From the NCBI GenBank assembly GCA_963828405.1, contig CAWHEG010000031.1:2790001-2854000 (forward strand): a DNA stretch of 64,000 nt, in the 5' to 3' direction. Position 1 is the stretch's first letter; every line of letters starts with the position of its first letter. Under the pieces are notes generated by a model that saw only the letters and a list, made by a program, of their open reading frames with translations, was not told the DNA's origin and made no database searches. The position numbers and the translations under genes were made by a program. This document shows, piece after piece, positions 17,401-26,151 of this stretch. This DNA comes from JANMJD01 sp963828405 (GTDB lineage: Bacteria > Actinomycetota > Acidimicrobiia > Acidimicrobiales > Ilumatobacteraceae).

Positions 17401-18695
17401 GTGCAGCGACGTTGGCCGAGCGCAAGGCCGCCGTGCGCCGAGGACTGAGCGAGGGTGCCGGCCGCCCCGCGCCGACGCGCAGGCCGGCCGCCGGCAGGAT
17501 GGCGAAGGACGAGGCGGCGCCCCGCCAGCGGGGGCGACGCGCGGCCTCGGCCCGCCCCGATCCGATGGCCCGCCGCCAGGTGCGCGACATCCACCGCCAC
17601 ACCGGACCGATCCCCACCTCGGTGTACGTCGTCGGCGGCGTCGTGGCCCTGCTGACGATGCTCGGGTTGGTGATGGTGCTGTCGGCCTCGTCGGTCAGCC
17701 TCGTCCACGAGGGCGTGTCACCGTGGGCCTACTTCGTACGCCAGCTGCTGTGGGCGGTGATCGGCACGATCGCCCTGTTCACGACGATGCGCGTCCCGTA
17801 CCAGAGGTGGCGGGCCTGGGTCCGTCCCGCCCTGATCGCCTCGTACGCGTTGATGCTCCTGCCGTTCGTCCCCGGGCTCGGATCGGCCCGCAACGGGGCC
17901 CGGGCCTGGGTCGAGATCGGACCGGTCGGCTTCCAGCCGTCGGAGTTCCTCAAGATCGCCGTCCTGCTGTACTGCGCCGACCTGCTCACCAAGCGCGAGG
18001 ACCGGATGCAACTGGCCCGGGCCACGCTGTGGCCCTGCCTGGCCGTGCTCGGGATCTCCGCCGCCTTCATGCTCGCCCAGGGCGACCTGGGCTCGGCGAT
18101 CGTGCTCGGCTCGATCGTGCTCGCCATGGTGTTCATCGGCGGCACGCCGCTCACCCCGCTGCTGGCCAGCGGGACCGGGATGGGGATCGTCGCCCTCGGC
18201 TTCGTCTACTCGGCGGACTACCGGCGCAACCGCTGGACGGCGTTCCTCGATCTGGCCAACAACAAGGACCACTACGGCTATCAGGTCTGGCAGTCGCTCA
18301 TCGGCATCTCCGACGGCGGCATCACCGGGGCGGGGATCGGCGCCGGCCGGGCCAAGTGGGGCCGCCTCCCGCTCGCCCACTCCGACTTCATCTTCGCCGT
18401 CGTCGCCGAGGAGCTCGGGCTCGTCGGCGTGGTCGCCGTGATGGGCTGCTTCCTGCTGTTCGCCTATTTCGGCGTGCAGATCGCCTTGGCCGCCGCCGAC
18501 CGCTTCGGCATGCTCGTCGCCGGCGGTGTCGCCGCCTGGATCGCCGTCCAGACGATCATCAACATCGGCGGGGTGACGGGGATGATGCCGCTCACCGGCC
18601 TCACCCTGCCGTTCATGTCGTTCGGTGGTTCCTCGCTGTTCGTCACCATGACGGCGGCCGGCCTGCTGCTCAGCGTGGCCCGCTCGTCGGCGTGA
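17397..18695 (+). CDS. ftsW: Septal peptidoglycan polymerase FtsW (SEDS family)
   Basis: A 432-residue SEDS-family glycosyltransferase that polymerises lipid II with its partner FtsI. A basic cytoplasmic N-terminus of about 75 residues precedes ten hydrophobic segments. Family motifs include NGARAWVEIGPVGFQPSEFLKI, AQGDLGSA, NKDHYGYQVWQSLIGISDGG, AHSDFIFAVVAEELGLVG and the closing LPFMSFGGSSL. The aspartate in HSDFIFAVVAEE and the preceding loop are the usual catalytic region. ATG 17397 is preferred over GTG 17388 because GAGGTGG is correctly spaced for it. The stop overlaps the murG GTG. Confidence 0.94.
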   Translation: MSAATLAERKAAVRRGLSEGAGRPAPTRRPAAGRMAKDEAAPRQRGRRAASARPDPMARRQVRDIHRHTGPIPTSVYVVGGVVALLTMLGLVMVLSASSVSLVHEGVSPWAYFVRQLLWAVIGTIALFTTMRVPYQRWRAWVRPALIASYALMLLPFVPGLGSARNGARAWVEIGPVGFQPSEFLKIAVLLYCADLLTKREDRMQLARATLWPCLAVLGISAAFMLAQGDLGSAIVLGSIVLAMVFIGGTPLTPLLASGTGMGIVALGFVYSADYRRNRWTAFLDLANNKDHYGYQVWQSLIGISDGGITGAGIGAGRAKWGRLPLAHSDFIFAVVAEELGLVGVVAVMGCFLLFAYFGVQIALAAADRFGMLVAGGVAAWIAVQTIINIGGVTGMMPLTGLTLPFMSFGGSSLFVTMTAAGLLLSVARSSA

Positions 18696-19870
18696 GCCGC
18701 TCGTCGGCCCCCGCTGCAGAGTCGGGCCGCGTGGTGGGTGCTCCACCACCGGGTGTGTTCGCCGTCGTCACCGGGGGCGGCACGGCCGGCCACGTGCTGC
18801 CGGCGCTGGCCGTTGCCGAGGGTCTCGTCGCCCGTGGCCACCCACCCGAGTCGATCCACTACATCGGGGCCCGGCGCGGCATCGAGACCAGGCTGGTGCC
18901 TCCGACCGGTCTCCCGCACACGTTCCTCGACGTGACCGGTCTGCAGCGCAGGCCGACCCCGGCGAACCTGCTGATGCCGTTCAAGCTGTTCGTGGCCACT
19001 GTCCGGGCGTGGCGGCTGCTCGGCCGGCTGCGGCCCGCGGTGGCCGTGTCGGTCGGCGGCTATGCCAGCCTCCCGTCGATCGTCGCCGCCCGCCTCCGGC
19101 GGATCCCGATCGTCGTGGTGTCGTACGACAAGCGACCCGGTTTGGCGAGCCGGGTGTCGGCCCGCTTCGCCACGGTGTGCGCCACCGGCTTCCCCGGCAT
19201 GCCACTGCCCCGCGCCGAGCACACGGGTGCGCCGCTGCGTCCCGCGATCCTGGCCGTCGATCGCGCCGGCGACCGCGCCGGGGCCCGCGAGCTGCTCGGC
19301 CTTCCCCCCGACCGCTTCGTCCTCGCCGTGTTCGGAGGATCGCAGGGGGCCGGCCGGCTCAATGCGGCGACCGTCGGCTTCGTGGAAAGCCATGGCGACC
19401 GGCGCGACCTGGCCGTGCACCACGTCGTCGGGGAGCGCTTCGTCGGTTCGGCGCAGCCGCAGCGCAGCGATCCGGCGGGCATCCTCTACCACGTCGTCGG
19501 CTACGAGGAGCACATGCCCCAGGTCTACGCGGCGGCCGACCTGATGCTGGTCAGGGGTGGTGCGAGCACGATCGCCGAGCTGTCGGCGATCGGCGTGCCG
19601 GCGCTGATCGTGCCCTGGCCACTGGCCACCGACGACCACCAGACCGTCAACGCGGCGATCCTCGCCGACCATGGCGGCGCGGTGTCGATCCCCGAGGCCG
19701 AGTTCGACGACGAGCGCTTGAGCGGCGAGGTGGAGCGGTTGATCACCGACCCCGGGGCCCTCGCCGAGATCGCCAGGCGGGCGTGGGAACAGGGCGAAGC
19801 GCACCGCAGCGGCCGGTTGATCGAACTGATCGACGCCGTCGGCCGGGGTACATTCACGGGCACCCCATGA
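18692..19870 (+). CDS. murG: UDP-GlcNAc:lipid I GlcNAc transferase MurG, with an altered acceptor motif
   Basis: Peripheral membrane GT-B transferase that completes lipid II. The 392-residue protein has GGGTAGHVLPALAVAEGL at residues 28-45, SVGGYASLPSIVAA and GGSQGA. The UDP-GlcNAc-binding C-domain has RGGASTIAELSAIGVPALIV followed by DDHQTVNA. The usual HEQNxxPGxxN acceptor-side motif is replaced by SYDKRPGLAS at about residues 144-153, one residue shorter. Start and stop overlap ftsW and murC in GTGA/ATGA. Assignment rests on conserved motifs and position between ftsW and murC. Confidence 0.92.
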   Translation: MSRSSAPAAESGRVVGAPPPGVFAVVTGGGTAGHVLPALAVAEGLVARGHPPESIHYIGARRGIETRLVPPTGLPHTFLDVTGLQRRPTPANLLMPFKLFVATVRAWRLLGRLRPAVAVSVGGYASLPSIVAARLRRIPIVVVSYDKRPGLASRVSARFATVCATGFPGMPLPRAEHTGAPLRPAILAVDRAGDRAGARELLGLPPDRFVLAVFGGSQGAGRLNAATVGFVESHGDRRDLAVHHVVGERFVGSAQPQRSDPAGILYHVVGYEEHMPQVYAAADLMLVRGGASTIAELSAIGVPALIVPWPLATDDHQTVNAAILADHGGAVSIPEAEFDDERLSGEVERLITDPGALAEIARRAWEQGEAHRSGRLIELIDAVGRGTFTGTP

Positions 19871-21300
19871 CACTCTCGCCGCTTCCCGCGCCCCGGGCAC
19901 CCCTCGATCTGTCCCGACCCGGTCGTTACCACGTCGTCGGCGCCGGCGGCCCGGGGATGAGCGCCATCGCCCTCGTGCTGGCCGAGATGGGGCACACGGT
20001 GTCGGGCAGCGACATCCGCGAGCACCCGGTGCTCGACCGGCTGCGGGCGGCGGGGGTTGCGGTGCGCATCGGCCACGACCGCGCCGCCGTCCACGGGGTC
20101 GACGCGGTGACCGCATCGAGTGCCATCCCGGACTCGAACATCGAGATCGACGAGGCCCGCAGGATCGGGGTCACCATGCTGCGCCGCGACGGGATGCTCG
20201 CCTCGATCTGCGCCATGGCTGGCTCGGTCGGGGTGGCCGGCACGCACGGCAAGACGACGACGTCGTCGATGCTGATGCTGATCCTGGCCGCCGCCGGGCG
20301 CCGCCCGAGCTTCGTGATCGGTGGCGACGTCACCGACATGGGGACGGGGGCGCAGTGGACGGGGAGCGACTGCCTGGTCGTCGAGGCCGACGAGAACGAC
20401 CTGACCCACCTGCGTCTCCCGCTGCGGGCCACGATCCTGACCAACGTCGATGCCGACCACCTCGAGAACTACGGCACGTTCCAGGCGATCATCGACGGAT
20501 TCCGCCAGTACGTCGCCCAGGTCCCCGGACCCAAGGTGCTGTGCGCCGACGATCCCTGGTGTGCCCGGCTGGCCGCAGATCTCGGCGAGGAATCGGGCAC
20601 CGTCACCTACGGCACGGCGCCCGGGGCGACCTACCGGGCCGTCGGCGTGGTGGCGACGGCGGGGATCCAGCGGTTCTCGATCGAGCGCTGCGGCGAGCGC
20701 CTCGGCACCGTCGAACTGCCCCTACGCGGCGTCCACAACGTCCGCAACGCCACGGCGGCGCTGGCGATGGCCGTCGAGCTCGGCGTCGGGTTCGAGCCGG
20801 CGGCCGGGGCGGTGGCCCGCTTCGGAGGCGTCGCCCGCCGCTTCGACTTCCGCGGGGAACACGGCGGGGCCGTGTTCGTCGACGACTACGCCCACATCCC
20901 GGCCGAGATCGCCGCGGTGCTCGCCGCGGCCCGCACGAGCGGGGATGGCTGGCAGCGGATCGTCGCCGTCTTCCAGCCGAACCGCTACCGCCGGATGGCG
21001 ATCCTGTCGCCCGAGTATCGCGACGCCTTCGTCGACGCCGACGTCACCGTGATCACCGACATCTACCCGTCGGGCGATCTGCCCATCCCGGGGGTGACCG
21101 GCAAGCTCGTCGTCAACGCCGTCTGCGACGCCCATCCCCGCCAGCGGGTGGCCTGGCTGCCGCGACGCGACGACGTGATCTCGTTCCTCGCCGACGAGCT
21201 GACGGTCGGCGACGTGTGCATCTCGATGGGTTGCGGGGACATCGCCTCGTTGCCCGACGAGGTGCTCGCCCGCCGACGCTCGCGGAGTCCCCGGCAGTGA
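19867..21300 (+). CDS. murC: UDP-MurNAc:L-alanine ligase MurC
   Basis: A 477-residue Mur ligase that adds the first amino acid, L-alanine. The N-terminal GAGGPGMSAIALVLAEMGH is the MurC uridine-binding motif. The ATP loop is GVAGTHGKTTTSSM near residue 123. VEADENDLTHLRLP replaces the usual DEYDGSF/DESDGSF region. The C-terminal domain has DDYAHIPAEI at 339-348, where most MurC have DDYGHHP, and FQPNRYRRM. It is fused to nothing else; MurB follows as a separate gene in a GTGA overlap. It controls entry of UDP-MurNAc into the peptide-adding branch. Confidence 0.93.
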   Translation: MTLSPLPAPRAPLDLSRPGRYHVVGAGGPGMSAIALVLAEMGHTVSGSDIREHPVLDRLRAAGVAVRIGHDRAAVHGVDAVTASSAIPDSNIEIDEARRIGVTMLRRDGMLASICAMAGSVGVAGTHGKTTTSSMLMLILAAAGRRPSFVIGGDVTDMGTGAQWTGSDCLVVEADENDLTHLRLPLRATILTNVDADHLENYGTFQAIIDGFRQYVAQVPGPKVLCADDPWCARLAADLGEESGTVTYGTAPGATYRAVGVVATAGIQRFSIERCGERLGTVELPLRGVHNVRNATAALAMAVELGVGFEPAAGAVARFGGVARRFDFRGEHGGAVFVDDYAHIPAEIAAVLAAARTSGDGWQRIVAVFQPNRYRRMAILSPEYRDAFVDADVTVITDIYPSGDLPIPGVTGKLVVNAVCDAHPRQRVAWLPRRDDVISFLADELTVGDVCISMGCGDIASLPDEVLARRRSRSPRQ

Positions 21301-22307
21301 CCGACGCCCGTCCCGGTGCCGGCTCCTCGACCGGTGCGCTCGAGCTGCTCGCCGCTCGCCTCGGGGGCCGGGCCGAGCGGGGAGTGCCGCTCGGTCCGCT
21401 GACGACCTACCGGGTCGGCGGGCCCGCCGAGCTGTTCGTCCGGGTCGGCTCGGTCGAGCAGCTCGTCGCGGTCGCCGAGGCGCTGCGGGGCGTGGACGTG
21501 CCCGTGGTCGTCGTCGGCCGGGGTTCGAACATGCTCGTCGCCGACGGCGGCTTCGCCGGTCTGGCGATCGGTCTCGGCGAGTTCGCCAACGAGCTCAGCA
21601 TCGGCGACAGGCGGGGGCCGGTCGGCGACGGGCCCGTCGAGGTCACCGCCGGGTCGACGGTGTTCCTCCCGGTGCTCGCCCGCCGGACCGCGGCGGCGGG
21701 CCTGACCGGCCTGGAGTGGGCGGTGGGCGTGCCGGGGTCGGTCGGCGGCGCGGTGGCGATGAACGCCGGCGGCCACGGGTCCGACATCTCGGCGTCGCTG
21801 GCCTCGGCCGACATCCTCGACCTCGACGGGGGCCGGATCGGTCGTGTCGCCGTCGACCGTCTCGGTTTGCGCTTCCGTGGGTCCGATCTGGGGTCGCGCC
21901 AGGTCGTGCTCCGCGCCCGCTTCCTGCTGGCACCAGGCGACCGGGAGGAGTCGGAGGCCGAGATCGCCGAGATCGTGCGCTGGCGGCGCGACCATCAACC
22001 CGGCGGCCACAACGCGGGCTCGGTGTTCGTCAACCCGGTCCCGGAGGTGCTGCCCGCCGCCCTGCTGATCGACGAGCTCGGGTTGCGTGGGTTCCGGATC
22101 GGCTCCGCCGAGGTCTCGACCAAGCACGCCAACTTCATCCAGGCCGACGAGGGCGGCCGGGCCGGCGATGTCCGGGCCGTGATCGACGCCGTGCGCGAAC
22201 GTGTCCTCGCCCATCACGGCATCGCCCTGCGCAGCGAGGTCAGGCTCGTCGGCTTCCCCGACGGCACCGACGAACGCCCGGGTGTCCACCTGGAGCACGG
22301 GTCGTGA
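21297..22307 (+). CDS. murB: UDP-N-acetylenolpyruvoylglucosamine reductase
   Basis: FAD enzyme that reduces enolpyruvyl-UDP-GlcNAc to UDP-MurNAc. The 336-residue protein has LTTYRVGGPAELFVRV and the FAD-binding VVVGRGSNMLVADGG. The central GLEWAVGVPGSVGGAVAMNAG and the catalytic serine region HNAGSVFVNP follow, with ISTKHANF-like STKHANFIQADEGG and the closing EVRLVGF glutamate. The S-containing GSVF loop fits the type II MurB group. GTG overlaps the murC stop, and its own stop overlaps the ftsQ GTG. Confidence 0.94.
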   Translation: MTDARPGAGSSTGALELLAARLGGRAERGVPLGPLTTYRVGGPAELFVRVGSVEQLVAVAEALRGVDVPVVVVGRGSNMLVADGGFAGLAIGLGEFANELSIGDRRGPVGDGPVEVTAGSTVFLPVLARRTAAAGLTGLEWAVGVPGSVGGAVAMNAGGHGSDISASLASADILDLDGGRIGRVAVDRLGLRFRGSDLGSRQVVLRARFLLAPGDREESEAEIAEIVRWRRDHQPGGHNAGSVFVNPVPEVLPAALLIDELGLRGFRIGSAEVSTKHANFIQADEGGRAGDVRAVIDAVRERVLAHHGIALRSEVRLVGFPDGTDERPGVHLEHGS

Positions 22308-23650
22308 CCGGGCGTGTGATCCCGGACGGCGTCGGGGGTGACCCCGACGATGCCGGTCGCTACGTGGCTGGTCCCGGCGGCGCCGGCCTCCAGGATCTCG
22401 AGGATGCCGGTCTCCAGGATGCCGGTCTCGAGGATGCCGATTTCGAGGATGCCGGTCTCGACGACCTGTTCGTCGACGACGGCGGAGGCCACGACGACTT
22501 CCTGCTCACCGACGACGAGTTCGACCAGTTCGACGAGTTCGACGAGTTCGACGACGGAGCGGGTGATGGAACGGGCGACAGGCCGGCGCCCGCCGAGCCG
22601 CAGCCCTCCGGTCCGCCGCCGGCCGCTCCCCGCCGCCACCTGGTGATCGACGACTTCGAGGGGATGGATGAACCTCTCGTGCGTCCGGCGGGCTCGGCCA
22701 GGTTCGCCGCGGCCGTGCCGCCCGCATCGGACCTCGCCGGGTCCGGTCGCGTCGGCCCGGTGGTGATCGACGGAACCGACGACCTCCCCGACGCCATCGC
22801 CCTCAGCGACACCCGTCGCGATGGTGGCAACCTGTTGATCGGTGACGAGGATGACCTCAGTGCCCTGGTGCTCCCCGATGAACGGCCCAAGATGAACCCC
22901 AAGGTTCGACAGCGCCGCATCTCCGTGCGCCGCGGGCTGGGGCGCAAGCGGTTGAAGTGGGTGCTCCTCCTCGGGATCCCGCTGCTCCTGGTCGTCGGGG
23001 CGTTGGCGATGCTGGCGTCGCCGCTGTTCTCCGTCGAGACGATCACGGTCGAGGGCATCGTCCACACCCCGGCCGATCAGCTCGAGGCGATCATCGGTCC
23101 ACTGCGCGGCGAGCCCGTGCTGACCATCGACACCCATCAGGTCGAACGGCGGCTCGAGGGCCTGGCGTGGGTGCGCCGGGCCGCCGTCGACGCCGATTTC
23201 CCCAGGTCATTGCATGTGTCGATCGTCGAGCGGATCCCGGTGGCCGCCTACGTCGGCAGTGACGGGTCGTGGCGGGTGATCGACATCGACGGCGGGGTGA
23301 TCGACATCGTTCCCGACGGCGCCCAGCCGGCCGACTTCCTGCCGATCCTCGGGCCTGGCCCCGACCTGCTCCCCGGTCAGAACGCCGGGTCCGCCTATCA
23401 GACGCTCGCCCAACTGGCCGCCACCCTCGACGCACTGCCCACGCTGCGCCCACTGGTCGTGTCGATCTCGGTGGCCGGGCCCGACATCAACCTCGCCCTG
23501 TCCACCGGCGCGAGCGTCGACCTGGGCAGCGCCAGCGAGCTGCGCCAGAAGCTCGCCGTGCTGCTGTCGCTGCTGGCCGACCCCGAGCGCGACGTCGCCG
23601 AGATCGTGTCGATCAACGTGAGCGATCCGAGCAAGCCGGCGATTCAATAG
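22304..23650 (+). CDS. ftsQ: FtsQ/DivIB divisome protein with a long acidic repeat N-terminus
   Basis: A 448-residue bitopic division protein. The C-terminal half is normal: a membrane helix (VLLLGIPLLLVVGALAMLA, about residues 219-238) and a POTRA domain beginning FSVETITVEGIVHTPADQ. A beta domain with VERRLEGLAWVRRAAVDADFP completes it. The N-terminal cytoplasmic 215 residues are very acidic and of low complexity, built from two short repeat arrays, where most FtsQ have 20-100 residues. The GTG overlaps the murB stop. It would hold FtsL and recruit FtsW/FtsI at the septum. The extension's role is unknown. Confidence 0.88.
   Translation: MTGRVIPDGVGGDPDDAGRYVAGPGGAGLQDLEDAGLQDAGLEDADFEDAGLDDLFVDDGGGHDDFLLTDDEFDQFDEFDEFDDGAGDGTGDRPAPAEPQPSGPPPAAPRRHLVIDDFEGMDEPLVRPAGSARFAAAVPPASDLAGSGRVGPVVIDGTDDLPDAIALSDTRRDGGNLLIGDEDDLSALVLPDERPKMNPKVRQRRISVRRGLGRKRLKWVLLLGIPLLLVVGALAMLASPLFSVETITVEGIVHTPADQLEAIIGPLRGEPVLTIDTHQVERRLEGLAWVRRAAVDADFPRSLHVSIVERIPVAAYVGSDGSWRVIDIDGGVIDIVPDGAQPADFLPILGPGPDLLPGQNAGSAYQTLAQLAATLDALPTLRPLVVSISVAGPDINLALSTGASVDLGSASELRQKLAVLLSLLADPERDVAEIVSINVSDPSKPAIQ
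22400..22459 (+). repeat. Four tandem 15-bp units inside ftsQ
   Basis: Units GAGGATGCCGGTCTC, CAGGATGCCGGTCTC, GAGGATGCCGATTTC and GAGGATGCCGGTCTC run head to tail, encoding an (E/Q)DA(G/D)(L/F) pentapeptide repeat. A shortened unit precedes at 22391. Such a near-identical array may vary in copy number between strains. Confidence 0.9.
22514..22549 (+). repeat. Four tandem 9-bp units inside ftsQ
   Basis: GACGAGTTC occurs four times in a row, with one unit changed to GACCAGTTC, encoding repeated DEF/DQF tripeptides in the acidic cytoplasmic arm. Confidence 0.9.
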
Positions 23651-23714
23651 CGGTTCCCCGTTTTGTACCCCCTGACGTGGAATGATGGGGCACAGGACAT
23701 GTCCGGAGGTTCTC

Positions 23715-24818
23715 ATGGTTGGTTCACCGCAGAACTACCTCGCCGTGATCAAGGTGATCGGCATCGGTGGCGGAGGCGTCAACGCCGTCAATCGAATGAT
23801 CGATGCCGGGTTGAAGGGCGTCGAGTTCATCGCCATCAACACCGACGCGCAGGCGTTGCTGATGAGCGATGCCGACATCAAGCTCGACATCGGGCGCGAG
23901 CTGACCCGCGGCCTGGGCGCCGGCAGCGACCCCGAAGTGGGTCGCCAGGCCGCCGAGTCGCACCGTGAGGAGATCGAGGAGATCATCAAGGGCGCCGACA
24001 TGGTGTTCATCACGGCCGGCAAGGGAGGCGGCACCGGTACCGGCGCCGCGCCGGTGGTCGCCGAGATCGCCAAGGGGATGGGGGCGCTGACCATCGGCGT
24101 CGTCACCCGCCCGTTCTCGTTCGAGGGGCGGCGGCGTTCGGTCCAGGCCGAGGCCGGCATCCAGAAGCTGAAGGAGAAGGTCGACACGCTGATCGTCATC
24201 CCCAACGATCGGCTGCTCACCGTGGCCAACGAGAAGACGAGCGTGCTCAACGCCTTCAAGATGGCCGACGAGGTGCTGCTCCAGGGTGTGAGCGGCATCA
24301 CCACGCTGATCACCACCCCCGGCCTGATCAACACCGACTTCGCCGACGTCAGGATGGTGATGGCCAATGCCGGGTCGGCGCTGATGGGCATCGGTCAGGC
24401 CAGCGGGGAGAACCGCGCCGTGGTCGCCGCCAAGACGGCGATCTCCAGCCCGCTGCTCGAGGCCGCCATCGACGGCGCCCGCGGCATCCTGCTCAACATC
24501 ACCGGCTCGTCCGACCTCGGTCTGTTCGAGATCAACTCGGCGGCCGAGATCATCCAGGGCGTCGCCCACCAGGACGCCAACATCATCTTCGGCACCGTCA
24601 TCGACGACGAGATGGGCGACGAGGTCAAGGTCACCGTCATCGCCGCCGGCTTCGACAGCTGGGAGGCGGCGAACAGCACCACCGGCGCCGCCCGCCTGCG
24701 CTCCGTCGACGAGCGGCGGGTCGCCTCGTCGATCCGCGAGCTGTTCGGCGAGGACGACGACGCCGCTGACGACGAGGGTGACGACGACGACTTCGACGTC
24801 CCGTCCTTCCTCAAGTAG
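23715..24818 (+). CDS. ftsZ: Cell division GTPase FtsZ
   Basis: Tubulin-like GTPase that forms the Z ring. The 367-residue protein has VIGIGGGGVNAVNRMI at the N-terminus, the tubulin signature GGGTGTGAAP near residue 105 and NDRLL in the nucleotide-contacting helix. The catalytic T7 loop includes NTDFADVRMVM. A variable acidic linker is followed by DFDVPSFLK, the conserved C-terminal peptide that binds SepF and other partners. ATG 23715 has CGGAGGT 5 bases upstream; an in-frame ATG at 23682 lacks this. A 64-base gap from ftsQ could hold its own promoter, but no clear -10/-35 pair is seen. Confidence 0.97.
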   Translation: MVGSPQNYLAVIKVIGIGGGGVNAVNRMIDAGLKGVEFIAINTDAQALLMSDADIKLDIGRELTRGLGAGSDPEVGRQAAESHREEIEEIIKGADMVFITAGKGGGTGTGAAPVVAEIAKGMGALTIGVVTRPFSFEGRRRSVQAEAGIQKLKEKVDTLIVIPNDRLLTVANEKTSVLNAFKMADEVLLQGVSGITTLITTPGLINTDFADVRMVMANAGSALMGIGQASGENRAVVAAKTAISSPLLEAAIDGARGILLNITGSSDLGLFEINSAAEIIQGVAHQDANIIFGTVIDDEMGDEVKVTVIAAGFDSWEAANSTTGAARLRSVDERRVASSIRELFGEDDDAADDEGDDDDFDVPSFLK

Positions 24819-24882
24819 CCCGCGACACGTAGCACGCGACACCGGGTAGGCCCTCATCGCCGGCGTCATCGACCAGGAACTG

Positions 24883-25536
24883 GTGGCCCGCAACGTCGCC
24901 GAGGTGCGTCGTCGCATCGCCGCCGCGGGCGGGTCGGACGTGGAGCTGATCGCCGTCACCAAGACCTTCGGCGTCGACGCCATCGTCGCCGCGGTCAATG
25001 CCGGGTGCACGGCGATCGGCGAGAACTATGCCCAGGAACTGGTCGCCAAGCTCGACCTGCTCCCCACGGATGTCGCGCGCCCGGAGGTGCACTTCATCGG
25101 ACACCTGCAGAGCAACAAGGTGCGAATGCTCGCCCGGTACGTCGACGTGTGGCAGACCGCCGACCGCGACTCGGTCATCGACGAGTTGGCCCACCGCGTG
25201 GCCGGCGCCCGCGTCTTCATCCAGGTCAACGTCGACGACGACCCCCACAAGGGTGGGTGCACCCCCGACGCCGCTCCCGGCCTCGTCCGACGGGCGCGCC
25301 TGGCCGGACTGGTCGTCGAGGGTCTGATGACGATCGGTCGTCAGGGCCCGCCGGAACAGGTGTCGGTCGGCTTCCGGACGCTGCGCGCGATGGCCGACGG
25401 GCTCGGTCTCGTCGGTTGTTCGATGGGGATGAGCGGCGATCTGGAGCAGGCCGTAGCCGCCGGGGCGACCCACGTCCGGGTCGGCAGCGCGCTGTTCGGT
25501 GAACGAGTCCGCCAACCGGGCGACTCCCTCGGCTAG
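24883..25536 (+). CDS. YggS family PLP-binding protein
   Basis: A 217-residue alanine-racemase-fold protein of the YggS/PLPBP family that keeps pyridoxal phosphate in balance. Lys27 in AVTKTFG is the expected PLP-linked lysine. GENYAQEL, HFIGHLQSNKV, GLMTIG and CSMGMSGDLEQAVAAGATHVRVGSALFG are all family motifs. GTG 24883 is used, though its ribosome binding site (AGGA, 4 bases away) is weak and a few upstream residues also look plausible. The gene commonly lies between ftsZ and sepF in Gram-positive bacteria. The PgeF/YfiH gene often found here is missing. Confidence 0.9.
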   Translation: MARNVAEVRRRIAAAGGSDVELIAVTKTFGVDAIVAAVNAGCTAIGENYAQELVAKLDLLPTDVARPEVHFIGHLQSNKVRMLARYVDVWQTADRDSVIDELAHRVAGARVFIQVNVDDDPHKGGCTPDAAPGLVRRARLAGLVVEGLMTIGRQGPPEQVSVGFRTLRAMADGLGLVGCSMGMSGDLEQAVAAGATHVRVGSALFGERVRQPGDSLG

Positions 25537-25557
25537 CCTTTTGCGAGGAGGTGACGG

Positions 25558-26118
25558 ATGTCTGCTTGGAAACGGGCAATGGATTACCTGGGTCTCGGGC
25601 CCGACGACGCATACGACGACTACGACATGCCTCCGATCGAGCCCGAAGCGATGCGGGCCGGGCGTGGGGGCCACGACCCCGATCCCCGTCAAGGCCGGGT
25701 GACCGGCAGAGGTGGAACGAGCTATGACGACCATGATTCCGGGATCCGCCCCCTGCCTCGTGCCGTACCCCACCGAGACCCCGAGCCCGTTCCCTCGCGG
25801 CCGCGCCATACGTACCCCGACGACTCGGGCATCACGCCCCGGCCGGCCCGCCAGGGCTCGGCGGTGAGGTCGGTGGCCGCGCCGGCTGGGGAGCCGTACA
25901 CCGTCAGGCCGCGTCGTTTCGACCAGGCCCAGGAAGTCGCCGACAAGTTCAAGGAAGGCCTGCCGGTGATCATGAACATCGAGGGGACCGAGCGCGAGAT
26001 CTCGCGTCGGCTGATCGATTTCGCCAGCGGGTTGTGCTACGGCCTCGAGGGCTCGATGGAGAAGGTCGCCTCAGGGGTGTACCTGCTCAAGCCGCCCTCT
26101 GGGCGCGACTATGCCTGA
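25558..26118 (+). CDS. sepF: Cell division protein SepF
   Basis: A 186-residue FtsZ-anchoring protein. The N-terminal MSAWKRAMDYLGLG is the amphipathic membrane-targeting helix. A flexible, acidic and proline-rich linker of about 90 residues leads to the globular domain from YTVRPRRFDQAQEVADKF. That domain includes PVIMNIEG, RRLIDFASGLCYGLEG and the ending GVYLL. SepF tethers FtsZ filaments to the membrane, replacing FtsA, which this cluster lacks. The start has a strong GAGGAGGTG upstream, and a possible -10 TAGCCT overlaps the stop of the previous gene at 25534. Confidence 0.93.
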   Translation: MSAWKRAMDYLGLGPDDAYDDYDMPPIEPEAMRAGRGGHDPDPRQGRVTGRGGTSYDDHDSGIRPLPRAVPHRDPEPVPSRPRHTYPDDSGITPRPARQGSAVRSVAAPAGEPYTVRPRRFDQAQEVADKFKEGLPVIMNIEGTEREISRRLIDFASGLCYGLEGSMEKVASGVYLLKPPSGRDYA

Positions 26119-26151
26119 GCGCCGCCGGCTCCTCGTCCCGAGGGCCCGCTG

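Noticed and set aside
21716..22303. Upstream in-frame extension of ftsQ into murB
   Set aside because: The stretch is the shadow of murB; the GTG at 22304 overlapping the murB stop is the natural start.
22391..22549. Tandem repeats as a CRISPR or mobile repeat array
   Set aside because: Units are 9-15 bases, have no spacers and translate in frame into acidic peptides of FtsQ.
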